A model generated the notes under the pieces. It worked only from the letters and a program-made list of their open reading frames with translations. It was not told the DNA's origin and searched no databases. Positions 47,146 through 57,939 of a stretch of DNA of 64,000 nucleotides are shown here, in pieces. Source of the DNA: Ooceraea biroi (taxonomy: Eukaryota > Arthropoda > Insecta > Hymenoptera > Formicidae); the NCBI RefSeq assembly GCF_003672135.1, contig NC_039511.1, forward strand, positions 16,208,464 through 16,272,463. The letters run 5' to 3'. A program made the translations under genes and the position numbers. Positions within the stretch are counted from its first letter, which is position 1; every line of letters starts with the position of its first letter.

Positions 47146-50100
47146 ATGTCTGACGACGAGGAACAATACTCGTAAGTAAATAAATAATTAAACGATAACT
47201 TTTAATTGTTATTCGCGAGCCAATTAATCGCGTAAATTAATATCAGGGCTTGTTGCAGACAAGCGGAATAATTTCTATTTGTTCAGTTTTGATCACATAA
47301 ATTTACAATAATTCATGTAGAAAGCTGATGTAAAAAATTTGTTTGTATTTATAGCATGGAGAGCTAAATAAATTCAATAAAGTTATATTGGTTCAAAACT
47401 CCATGGTATATTAATACATATTAAAAAATACATGCACGATTAAAAATATCTACGTATAATAATTATGTTGGCAAACAAGAGATTTACCGAATCGATTTAT
47501 GCGATTAATTAATCGCTTATTCTGCAAATTGATGCAAGTCCAGTTTAAGAGTGCTATGAATCTCACTTGTTAAATATGTTAAAATGTCTTAAAATTTTTG
47601 AGGATAGACTCGCATAATTTTCAGAATAAACAATTTATAGAATAATGTAATATTTAGTATGATATCGCTGCTCTCCATAATAAATACATGATACCTATGT
47701 ATACCATATGATAATATAAAATGCGAGAAAAGGATCAAGGTGCGTCAGTGATGATTTTCAGAATCAAGAAACAGATTTTTGCCAAAGCCAACGATAAAGG
47801 CGAGACGCGTGGCACATTCGTTGATCGTTATATAAATCGTGAATTCCAAGCAAAGAACATTGCTTCACGTAAGATTGAACAGTGCCCATGATTTGTGATT
47901 TCGTCGTGACCCAATGTGCCGTTCTTCATTTTTATTTAACTGTGATGTCTTGATGTTGCCCCCCCCCCCTTTGTGTATTATGTCCCAATTGCACATTTAT
48001 GTTCGAATCTCATAATAAGTATTTAAAAGGAATTAAAAATATTTTATTTCTCTTTCTCTCTTTTTCTCTTTCAATTATTATTTAATAATTCTTACGTGTT
48101 TATAAGTTTTTACTTTTTCTTTCTTTTATTTAGTTTTTGTATATTGTTGTCCTTTAAAATTTTGGAATCAAATACAGTGCCAAATAGTACAAGATTGAAA
48201 TCCACGAATAGTAAACACGAATTAACTACGGACACAATGACAGAGAATTAATATTCCAATTATTCATGTTTATTACAATAATTTACATTAGTTACAATGA
48301 CAGCACGTTCGAATTGCAAATTTGTAATTTTCTATATTACAAAGCACAATTCGCATAATAATATATATGACAATTAATTAATGTGAAAGAGAAACGAGAG
48401 ATTTGAGCAATTTTGAAAACATGAGCCCCCCTAACTTTTAGAAGCACACTCCCCCACACCCCCCTTGAAAACCACTGTTTGTTACACGATTGCCCACACT
48501 GTTTTTATTCCAACTAACTAGACTTTTTTCCGTTTTCTCTTTTGCAGCAGCGAGGAGGAAGTCGAAGAAGTGTAAGTGTTCCTTTGATCACATTAAATTT
48601 CCTAATGTTATTCCTACTATCATTCTAACGTTTGACTTGTTGCGTCTTTCTATTTCAGGAAGTAAGTTTCAGCGGCTTGTAACGTGCACTATTGCTACTG
48701 CGAAGATGCGATATTAGGATTTCGTTTCAATCTCGATTAAAGTCTAACATATTTTCATAAATATCTCTTGCGAGAGGATCAGATTTAGTGCGGACAGATT
48801 TGATTTTTCTTTTTTTGCTGAATAGGAAGTTTTGAAACATACACACGTGATGTTTCGATTCGGATTCATTGAGAACGATTTATAGAAATTTTTGAGAAAT
48901 TACGTGATGCAGATCAGAGCTATTCCTTTTACTTTTCTTTCTTAAAATATCGTTGTACGCAGGCAGCGCTTTTCTCGCAGAACTGGAATCACGTTAATGA
49001 TGATTTAATCATTTTATTATTATCTCATAAAAGAGGAACATAATTAGCTGGAATACCGAAATAAATCGAGCTTTAGCTCGGCAATTTAAATTTAGCAGAC
49101 GTATACAATAATAAATGTTTCTATTGAAAATTTGATATCCTTGAATTCAGGAGAAATTAATTAAATCTAATTTAATCAAATTACTGCTGCGCTGAATCGT
49201 AATTAACATCAGATTTATTTGTTACGCTCGGAAAAAAGCAACATTCAATTCAAAATAATATTTTGAATTCCGATTTCTTGTGAAAGAATCAGCTGCAGCG
49301 TTTGTGATGAGCATAAGTGAAATTAATAGCGAGAAGAGCACAAATAGTCAAGAATAGTCGCTTTCCGAGGTCCCATTTGCGCGCCAGACATCTTTCTGAC
49401 TGTGATTTATGAATCCGTTTTCTTCTTTTGTTTATTCACTCCCTGTCTCTCTGTCTGTGTGTATCTCCACATACAACACACAAACCAATGAACCAACCAA
49501 TCAACCAATCAATTAATCAATCAATCAATCAAACCAACCAACCAACCAACCAACCAACCAATCAACCAATCATCACTCGTCATCGATCGGCTAATCGACC
49601 CGTGCGGTACGGTACAAAAAATCTCGAAATCAAAGGCAGCCGGAGAAGAAGACCGAGTAAGTTTTGCACATAAACGTGTCTCCTTTTTTTCGGCCAATAA
49701 TGGTGTACGTTCACGTACTGTCGCCTAAAAGTGTCGTTTATTAGTTTTCCTTTCTATTGTCTAATTAATTGTTGTTTTGTCTTGGTTGTCGATGTAGTCT
49801 TTAATTGTTCGTCCGTTCTCTGTTGTACATTCTCTTTACTTTGTTTTCTTCATCTCACACGCGCGTTGTGCCGCCGCAGTCGTATTCATTTCTGCATTTA
49901 GATTCTTTTGTAGTCGTTACACTCGCTGGCTCTTTTTTCTTCTCTCTCTCTCTCTCGCTCCTTTTTCTCCCCCGTTTTCCACATTTTTCTTTCTATTCTT
50001 TTTTTCTTCCGCCTTTTCTCGCAAACGGACAAAACGCTGTAGTATCCACTTTCCCGCAGATTCTGTAAAGCTACTTATTTTTGTTCTATATGTTTTATTT

Positions 50101-53100
50101 CATTTCATTCATGGGGGTTGAAGCGATGCTGTGTCTGAATGCTTATGGAAACATTTTTCGTTCAAATTTTTCTTTTTTAATACATTGATATTATGAGTCC
50201 AAGTATTTGTATCAAAGCGTTTTTTTTTTAGCAGCAACTGTCTTTTGTGTTATACAAGACTGCATAAAAAATGAATCAATGTTGCTGTATGACAGTTCTC
50301 ACCCTTCGACTTTAGGGGAGGTGTATTTCGCCACTGGTGTATATATTATATATATATATTTGCTGTCTACTCAACGTCTGTATTGTATCGCTGTTTTGCG
50401 TCGATGGTTCAACGAAAACTACATACAACGCTATCGCGCTTTTCTGTGTACAAAACGATACACACACACGCATACTCCTATCTTCGCGTGTGGCACATGA
50501 CACATGACACACGCTCTGAGACCTGCGAAACACAGACACATTTTTACAAAACACCGAACCATCGATTACCAGTCACAAGTGTACGCATCTCTTATCTGTC
50601 CCGCACTTTGTCTCTTCATGTTTATCTTTGTCCTGTCACTATATCTGTCGCCTAATCAGCCTCTGTTCGCATTATGGCAACTGGGCAACGAAACGTTTGG
50701 CAAAACGCTACATGCGGGATCCCCCGTAAAAGAAGAGTAACGTGATGAGCCGCTTGAATTGTGAAATTTTCAGCAATACGTATCGATCGCGCTCGCAGCA
50801 AGTGCTAAAACCGAAAAACTTCGCGCGTGTATCATTCAATCGATCAATCAATCGTCATTCGCGCATTCGATGTGAAGTTTTAGATTTACATAGAAAAAAA
50901 GGAAGGTGCAAATTGGAGACGAGCGATACCGATTATAGTTTGCGCGCAGCTTTGTGCAGTCCTACGTAAGCGACGAACAACCACAGGACCTTATTAATGA
51001 ATTTGTGCTTTCTTTTTTTTATAGGGGTAGGGCGTCCCAAAAGTAAGTTGAATATATCGAGGTGTTTACACGTCAATAATACGCATTCCCTGTTCTTCGG
51101 CCGCTCTCTCACACCCCCACGGGTGGCTGGTTTATTTTCCCGGTGTCGATTAAATTTAATCCTCCTTGAATTTTTCACGAACAGGTTTTCTTAAATTATG
51201 GAAGGACGGTTGGAGAGTTGTTGTGTGCCCATGAGACATCATAAATCAGACAACGATACATAAAAAAAGAGGAATTCAGTTTTGCTCGATTTTATGATTG
51301 CCCAAATATATCTTCTTTCAAAGAGTAACGAGAAACGTGGAAGATACATGTATTTTTTTATATATCGGTCTCCGATTATAAATTTTGCGGAAACTTGATT
51401 TAGTTGTTCGATTTGTATTTTCATTGTACATTTAATACTATATCTCTTTAATGTGTTGCGTATCATCTATTTTATTCAAAGGTAAAATTCTGCCACAGAC
51501 TGCGGAGGAACGAACAGCAGAGAGAAAAATAAAAAATTGTTTTAAACTAGCTGTACACGTGTGTTGAATCTTTAATCGACAGTAGCATGGATGTTAGCGT
51601 AATTCTCAGAATAAGTTAATCAGAGGCCGAGTTAAATTCAAACTGAATTTAATCGACGTCGGTGAAACAGGCCGCCAGACCCTGAAATTTGCATTACGGC
51701 AGGAATGAGATCATGGAAAACGCTTGGATTCTGCGAATCTGCCAATTTCTATCTATATCACGTGGAGAATTCTGTTTAGGGATTCGCGAAACAGATAGCG
51801 CGATCATTGGCCTGTACTGACGAGGAATAATAGCGCGTTTCCTGAAAACAATATGTCAGCGGTACATCGCGGGCATTCGTATTCTACGGTGGTTGCATAA
51901 CGCTAATGCGCAACGATATTTGAGCCGTTTGGGAGCCTGCCAGGCGTTTTATAAATATATATATATGCACAATAACGTAACAGACAGTTTATTCCGAGAC
52001 CGATGTCGGCTTAAAATGTACCACACCCTGACACCAGGGTGATCTTATTGATGACTGGCTGTCTGACAATGTAATATCTGTGACACTGCGACGCATTTAT
52101 TGCGTTTAAGCTTTTAGCGGGCGCGCAGTTTCCGCCGTCAATATGTAAAATTATGTGATATTATGCAAAGTTACGTATTGTAACGTAAGAAAGAAATTTT
52201 AACATTTATATCTTCCGATGTTTATTTGCAATCTGTTGGAATGGAGTTAATTACGCGTGATCGCAGTACCCTCGAATTATCGTTCGCTTCACGGACATCT
52301 AAATAAAGATCTAAATCTAAATAAATCTAGAAATGTTCTACCGAAAAGGTCGCGATCGCGTTACCTGTACTTTCGCGTCACGCTGCAGTTCACGGTTTCT
52401 CTAGATCTCAATCCTGCCCGTGACGTCCAATCATTCGTTGTCAGTGTTCGAAATCTCCCCGCCCCTTGTTCTCCCCCGTGTTACTCTACATCTCTTTCGC
52501 GTGTTTTACGTTTTTCTTGTCTCTGATTAATAACGAATTAACGAGTTGTACATAATCACGTCTTGTTACGAGTTACGCCGAACTGGTGTCACGTCCTCAT
52601 ATCTCAGAACTCGTTATTGTCCGACACCCCATATTAATTATGTTGATTTTGCGCCATAATTGATCGACTCGCAAGCAATAATTGTAATACCACCCATGCC
52701 CATGCAGATCCCATTGAGTGAGCGTTTCTTATCTCTTATTCGATGATCTCTTTGTAAATGCGAAGTAAATTGCTTAAAATGCTCGACGAAACGAAAGGAG
52801 AATCAGCCTGAATATTCAATAACGATCGAGCGTTCAATTTGTTCGTTCCAGAAAAGAATTACGTCCGAATTCTGATGAGTTCGCACCTCCGACTCGATTT
52901 AATAGAAATTTAGTGAGAGTTTTCGAAAAAAAACAATCTTGAGCTCCGTCTCTTTAAATCTACCTCTTCTGACTACTTAAATCCACAATTGGTCCTCATG
53001 ATTGAGTAACTCATCTAAGACAGTTATGGGATTCCACGCTGCTCTCATTAATGCCTTCTCCTTTGATTCATTGCGGTGCGCACTTTGATTTCTTCTTTCT

Positions 53101-53148
53101 ACACGCTTGCACATTCTTTGCCTTACTGTCTGCCTCTTTCTTTCTTTA

Positions 53149-53182
<34 letters not shown>

Positions 53183-56100
53183 ACGTTACCTCTAGCTCCT
53201 CCTCTCTTTGTCCCACTATATTTCTCTCTGATTTTCTGTTTATTCGTCCATGTATCTGTCTGACTGTTCCGCCCATGTGTTGTCTGTGTGTGTATACGTG
53301 CGACGAGCGGCATTGAATAATTTGCATTACGGGAGAGAATGGATGGAGTTGTAATAAAGTAGTGAAGATGGACGTGAGAATCGCGTATGGAGTTCTGGGG
53401 GATCTCGCGAGATCTTCCAGAGAGCGAGCTCAACCGCCCTGATTTAAAGAGAGTTACTTTTGTTTTCGCTCCGGCTTTCTTCAGGGAATCTGGCGAGAAT
53501 CCCGAGTTTATGAAGGTGAGTAGCGATACTTTGAATTATATATTGAGCAGTGCCCAACTCCTTGTGCAACTATGATATATTCATGGTCGTTTTTTGCGTA
53601 AAAGTACCAAGTCTTTTATCGTTTGCACTGGGATACATTGGGCTCTGGCATGATTAATTAAAAAAAAATATAGTTGTACGTGTGTGCACGTAACTAATGC
53701 GTTGTTGAAACCTCAGAGGCAAGAACAGAAAAGAAGTGACCTCGACGAGCAGCTCAAAGAATATATAGCGGAATGGCGAAAGCAAAGAGTCAAGGAGGAA
53801 GAGGAGTTGAAGAGATTAAAGGTATGATCTTCTCTTACTTGTGTTTTCTATACTCTATTTCGTTTTCCTTTTCATTCAGTGCTTTATCTGAAAAATGTAC
53901 GTTTTATAGGAGAAACAAGCCAAGCGCAAAGTCACTCGCGCGGACGAGGAGAAGAGATTGGCTCAGAAGAAGAAGGAAGAAGAGGAACGTCGCCAACGTG
54001 AAATCGGTACGTTTTATCCGCGTTTCCCTATTTTTTCGATTTTCTCAACGAATCAACAGGAACTTACACAATCTTGAATATTTTCAGAGGAGAAGAAACA
54101 ACGTGACATCGAAGAAAAGAGAAGGTAGGTATCTATTGCTCTATTGTCAAATATTATTGACTTCATTATACAAAGTGTCTCATAATAAGTATGGAAATTT
54201 TGGCAGTTTAGAAAAATCATTTTGTCCAAAATGTTGTTTTTATTTCACTTATTTCAATTTAAATTTTTTATTTAAAATAGCTGAATTTTTTAGCCTATAT
54301 TAAAGGAAAAACTAAACCGGATAAAAAGTAAAACGAACCTCAATGTAAAACCTCGATAGAAGAAAGGCCAATTAAAGCTGGAATGCGATTTATGGCATAA
54401 ATATTTACATGTATATCAACGATTACTTAGAAAACGATCGCAAAAATGCCAGATTATTTATGTCGTTAATGTGAAAATGGCAAAATGTCACATAACATTT
54501 TTTGCGTTATTATTGGCGCTGTGACTTTATCTTTTTATGCCACGTGGCATTTTTTGCAATTGTCAGTGACATAAATAATTCGGTATTCTCGCGATCGTTA
54601 GTCAGGCGCAGTCATTTGTAACAAATGTATCTTTACGCATTTCGCATTACCAAGAATCGCGTTCTGTAAATCAGTCTTTCTTTTTATTTATCAAGAAATT
54701 GAACAACTCATTAAGAAAAAAGCGAAGAAGATTACAAATAACAGATTATATTTTGTGTGCTATTTTTTCAACGATGAATTAATATTCAGCTTACAATTTC
54801 ATTATGGTACAAGTAAAATTTCTTATTATTTACGAAAAATTATATACATGATTAATTGGTTTTTAAGAATTTTTTATTCAAAATCAATGTTCATATAAAT
54901 TGTCACAATTTTGACACAATTATTATAAAATATTTCATATTCCATTTTAGGCGCCTGGAGGAATCAGAAAAGAAGCGACAGGCTATGATGCAAGCAATGA
55001 AAGACCAAAGCAAAGCCGCCAAGGGTCCAAACTTCACCATCACCAAGAAGGATGCTCTTTCGGTGGATAGATAGAATATTTTCTTACCGTGTGCAGTAAT
55101 ATGATCAAACTCCCTTTATGTAAATTCTTCCCTTCTTAGGGTAATCTTACATCGGCGCAACTCGAGCGTAATAAGACAAAGGAGCAGCTCGAGGAGGAGA
55201 AGAAGATCTCCCTCAGCATCCGCATCAAGCCCTTGGAAATCGATGGTCTGTCTATCGAGAAGCTCCGTACCAAGGCTACCGAATTGTGGGAGGCTATTGT
55301 TAAACTGGAAACCGAGAAATACGATCTGGAAGAACGACAGAAGCGTCAGGATTACGATGTGAGCATTTACAATCAATTTTCACCAAACACAGATTATAGC
55401 AGTTTTATAACATGGAAGTAGCATGCAATGTAGCGAAAATATACCCTATTTATGTTGTGGTTGTTTATTGTTATGAAGCATAATTGTTACGTACAATATT
55501 ATGCTTTATAACTATTACATGAGTGGGATGTAACAAATAACGTGTATATTGCTTGTAATATTCTTATTTTATTATCTGTTACATTCCAGCTTTTTTACGA
55601 CAATATAATACTTGCATAATATTTGCATTGTGTTTGCTGGGAAATTTATTGATATACATTTATATATTTATATCGTTTATAATATTATATACAATATATA
55701 AAGATATATTTATCTTTTTATTATCAAGAATTAATATATTATATATATCAAGAATGCATATCATTATATATTTTTATATATAATATAATGAAAAAACAAG
55801 AAGAAAAGGAATGCATTGTCTGTTTACGTTTATGAAATAGGGTTGCTCGAACAAGAGTTTAATTATAGTCTGCGTTACTTACTAGCTGTATTGATAAATC
55901 GATATTACCTTTTTATCGTAGCTTAAAGAGCTGAAGGAACGTCAAAAGCAACAACTGAGGCACAAAGCCTTGAAGAAGGGTCTGGATCCTGAGGCTTTAA
56001 CTGGCAAATACCCCGTACGTGAGCTTTATTTTTATGCATAAAAAAATAAGAGCATAAGAGAAAAATAATCTGGCTCCCTTTTTACAGCCGAAAATCCAAG

Positions 56101-57900
56101 TCGCCTCGAAGTACGAGCGTCGCGTCGATACCAGGTCCTATGACGACAAGAAGAAACTTTTCGAAGGCGTAAGTATAGAACTCGATTACTCTTTAATATA
56201 CTTTACGAGACTTGTTTTGACGGTCTTCATTCTCAGAATACGATGTCGGATTCACAATTCTGACTTCACTCGCACTCGTGAATCGATCTTTATATATCTA
56301 TGAAATATACGAAACACTACCACTACCAAACGACACCACCAAGCACGGAAATACGTAGAAATACGAATTCTTGCCCACCGGTAAAACGTGATACACACTA
56401 GCGAATATGATAGGAATGAACCCATTTGTAAAATTAGTGACCAGTCAGCATATGTCGATTGAATCACAGGGCTATGACACGCTCTTAGCGGAGATCAGCG
56501 AGAAAACGTGGAAACAGAAAACAGAACAGTTTATGAAGCGCACCAAAAGTGAGTTCAACCGTGATCTCTCTGTCACCATATACCATCCCTCCCTCTGCTT
56601 GCCTTGTTGATTGCATCCCCAAAGTATCATCGACGATCGTGTCTCTCTAATTTCTCTCTTTGTTCTTCGTTGACTAAACGGTCGAGGTAGCCATCAGTCG
56701 AGTTATTGTTGTGTTCGTGTTGTTTCGATGGCGTACATTAATTAAAGGCACGGTGGTATCGTATTTGTACTCACACCGATAGCGACTTTTCTTTTACGTG
56801 TACCAGCAGCATGGGAGAGATGCGACCAGCAACCATAGAAAATAATCTCACTCCAATAATGTTACCGACGTCTGCAAATTTGTCACTTCACGTTGTCCCA
56901 AAAATGTTACGCCCCCATTGATAGTTAAGGGTAGGTGTTTCGCAAAGTCCTCGTAACTTTATTCGCTTCAGAAGCGAGCGTAATCGGAGATCGTAACCCA
57001 ATGAAAGACAGTATAGCGAGAATATTTATGTGACATTAATTCTCTTGGACGTACCCCCCTCCCCCACCCTCTAACTTCGCCATGGAGAGATTTTTACGAT
57101 CCAGGAATATCAGGGAGAAAGCACGGCTTTCCAGGCGAAAGTGCTCGATGTGTGAGAGTAACCCCTAGCATGCCATTCTGTCCGTTGGTGTTTCAGGGTC
57201 TGACCGATCAGCAGAAGGAGACCATGGAGAAACTATGGGCTGAACAGAAGCAGCAGTTCATGGGTCGCCAGAAGAGTACGTATACCCGTCAGTTTCGAGG
57301 CTTCGAGCCGGCACCGTATCAATTACGGCTTTGGAAGAGTTTCCGGTGTTGCTGCTCGAGGCGCCGAATGTATATGTAGAAGTCCACCTAATAATTATTA
57401 AAAAATAATCATACTTATTTGCAAATCGATTTGAAGCTTACTCGGAAAAAGTTCCCAGCAAGTTGAACTTTTATTATAGTTGATATTTTAACGAATTGTG
57501 GAAAAATGGTTTTTCCTATCTTATCAAAAACATTTCAAAAACGGTTTTAAGTAGATGTGTAGATACCCGTACAATTTCCTTCTGATTTACTTTTGTGAGA
57601 TTCTAGTCGAGAGCATTAGTGCCAATTTGACGTTCCCTCTTGATTGCGCAAAATTAATCCGTCACTCTTTCCACGTGGATGACAGCGAAGTTACCTAAGT
57701 GGTTCGGCGAGCGACCGGGCAAGAAGCCTGGTGATCCCGAGTCGCCGGAAGGCGAGGAGGACGTGAAGGCCGTTGCTGACGAGGATCTCGAGGAGCCGCA
57801 ATTCGACGAGGAAGAGGAGGAAGAAGGTGGCGAGAAGGAGGAAGGCGAGGAGGAGGAAGAGGAGGAAGAGGAGGAGGAGGAGGAAGAAGAGGAAGAAGAG

Positions 57901-57936
<36 letters not shown>

Positions 57937-57939
57937 TAA
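47146..57939 (+). CDS. up: Troponin T (upheld), multi-exon with alternative exons (about 385-398 aa)
   Basis: Confident exons are 47146-47171, 48548-48571, 53485-53515, 53717-53821, 53910-54006, 54088-54124, 54951-55062, 55140-55358, 55922-56014, 56088-56168, one of 56470-56548 or 57197-57275, and 57686-57939. Probable microexons are 49636-49656 and 51031-51042. The protein begins MSDDEEQYSSEEEVEEV. It continues with RQEQKRSDLDEQLKEYIAEW, a highly charged coiled coil that binds tropomyosin, GPNFTITKKDA, QLERNKTKEQLEEEKKISLS, LKERQKQQLRHKALKKGLDP and YERRVDTRSYDDKKKLFEG, then KLPKWFGERPGKK. It ends in the long poly-glutamate tail typical of insect troponin T. It anchors the troponin complex on thin filaments and sets calcium sensitivity of muscle. 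The many symmetric small exons near the N-terminus fit known insect isoform diversity. AATAAA lies at 58389. Confidence 0.95.
47762..47893 (+). other. Unassigned 46-codon ORF in troponin T intron 2
   Basis: An ATG at 47752-47754 opens a frame that runs to TGA at 47890-47892. It has balanced, protein-like composition (it includes KKQIFAKANDKGETRGTFVD and later REFQAKNIASRK) and contrasts with the AT-rich intron around it. An acceptor-like TTTTCAG precedes 47762 and a GTAAGA donor follows 47868, but a 107-nt exon would break the troponin T frame. I do not recognise the sequence. It could be a relic of a processed gene copy, a small nested gene or a decoy exon. Confidence 0.3.
48548..48571 (+). 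CDS. up: Troponin T 24-nt N-terminal microexon
   Basis: CAG|C AGC GAG GAG GAA GTC GAA GAA GT|GTAAGT adds acidic residues SSEEEVEE. It is phase 2 on both sides, so it can be included or skipped without a frameshift. Its acceptor lies in TTTTGCAGCAG, where a second AG three bases on would drop one residue. Confidence 0.8.
48659..48661 (+). CDS. up: Candidate 3-nt microexon (GAA) of troponin T
   Basis: A good acceptor (CTTTCTATTTCAG, ending 48658) is followed by only GAA and then a consensus donor GTAAGT at 48662. Inserted between phase-2 exons it would add one residue (GTG AAG). It may be a decoy pair of splice sites instead; transcripts decide. Confidence 0.3.
49487..49573. repeat. Interrupted CCAA/TCAA tetranucleotide tract
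   Basis: Runs of CCAA and TCAA units alternate over about 85 bp in a troponin T intron, just upstream of the probable 21-nt microexon. Confidence 0.85.
49636..49656 (+). CDS. up: Probable 21-nt microexon of troponin T
   Basis: Read in the phase-2 frame, G CAG CCG GAG AAG AAG ACC GA gives QPEKKT then E, the Pro/Lys/Glu composition of the insect troponin T hypervariable N-terminus. It is followed by GTAAGT. The acceptor (AAATCAAAG) has a poor pyrimidine tract, so inclusion may be regulated. A CCAA/TCAA repeat tract ends 63 bp upstream. Confidence 0.5.
51025..51042 (+). CDS. up: Probable troponin T microexon with two acceptors (18 or 12 nt)
   Basis: After a strong T-rich tract, ATAG|GGGTAG|GGCGTCCCAAAA|GTAAGT offers two AG acceptors six bases apart, at 51024 and 51030. 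Both products are multiples of three and phase 2 at each end, giving GRASQK or ASQK before ESGENPEFMK of the next exon. Confidence 0.5.
53149..53183. repeat. (CT)n tract in troponin T intron
   Basis: A nearly pure TC/CT run lies 300 bp before the exon at 53485. Confidence 0.85.
54435..54597. mobile_element. MITE-like element with 30-bp terminal inverted repeats in a troponin T intron
   Basis: The left end 54435-54464 (CGATCGCAAAAATGCC...ATTTATGTC) and the reverse complement of the right end 54568-54597 (CGATCGCGAGAATACC...ATTTATGTC) agree at 25 of 30 positions. The 163-bp element has no coding capacity. It lies in the intron between exons 54088-54124 and 54951-55062. No secure target-site duplication was seen. 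Confidence 0.6.
56470..56548 (+). CDS. up: Troponin T mutually exclusive exon, proximal copy
   Basis: This 79-nt exon encodes GYDTLLAEISEKTWKQKTEQ then FMKRTK. It starts at phase 0 and ends at phase 1, exactly like the distal copy 57197-57275, and both splice to 57686. The shared framework is two Glu/Lys-rich turns around a central Trp (KTWKQ, KLWAEQ). Using both would shift the frame, so they must be exclusive. Drosophila upheld has the corresponding pair, commonly called 10a/10b. Confidence 0.88.
57197..57275 (+). CDS. up: Troponin T mutually exclusive exon, distal copy
   Basis: This 79-nt exon encodes GLTDQQKETMEKLWAEQKQQ then FMGRQK, closer to the fly flight-muscle-type sequence ending YTGRQKS. 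It has a TTTCAG acceptor and GTACGT donor. It lies 648 bp after the proximal copy. Confidence 0.9.
57796..57936 (+). repeat. up: GAG/GAA tract encoding the troponin T poly-glutamate tail
   Basis: From about 57826 the last exon encodes an almost pure run of glutamates, using a mixture of GAG and GAA codons rather than one pure repeat, ending at TAA 57937-57939. Confidence 0.9.

Noticed and set aside
47762..47868. Extra troponin T exon in intron 2
   Set aside because: It has splice-like borders but its 107-nt length is not a multiple of three, and joining it to 48548 gives an early stop; no troponin T-like residues.
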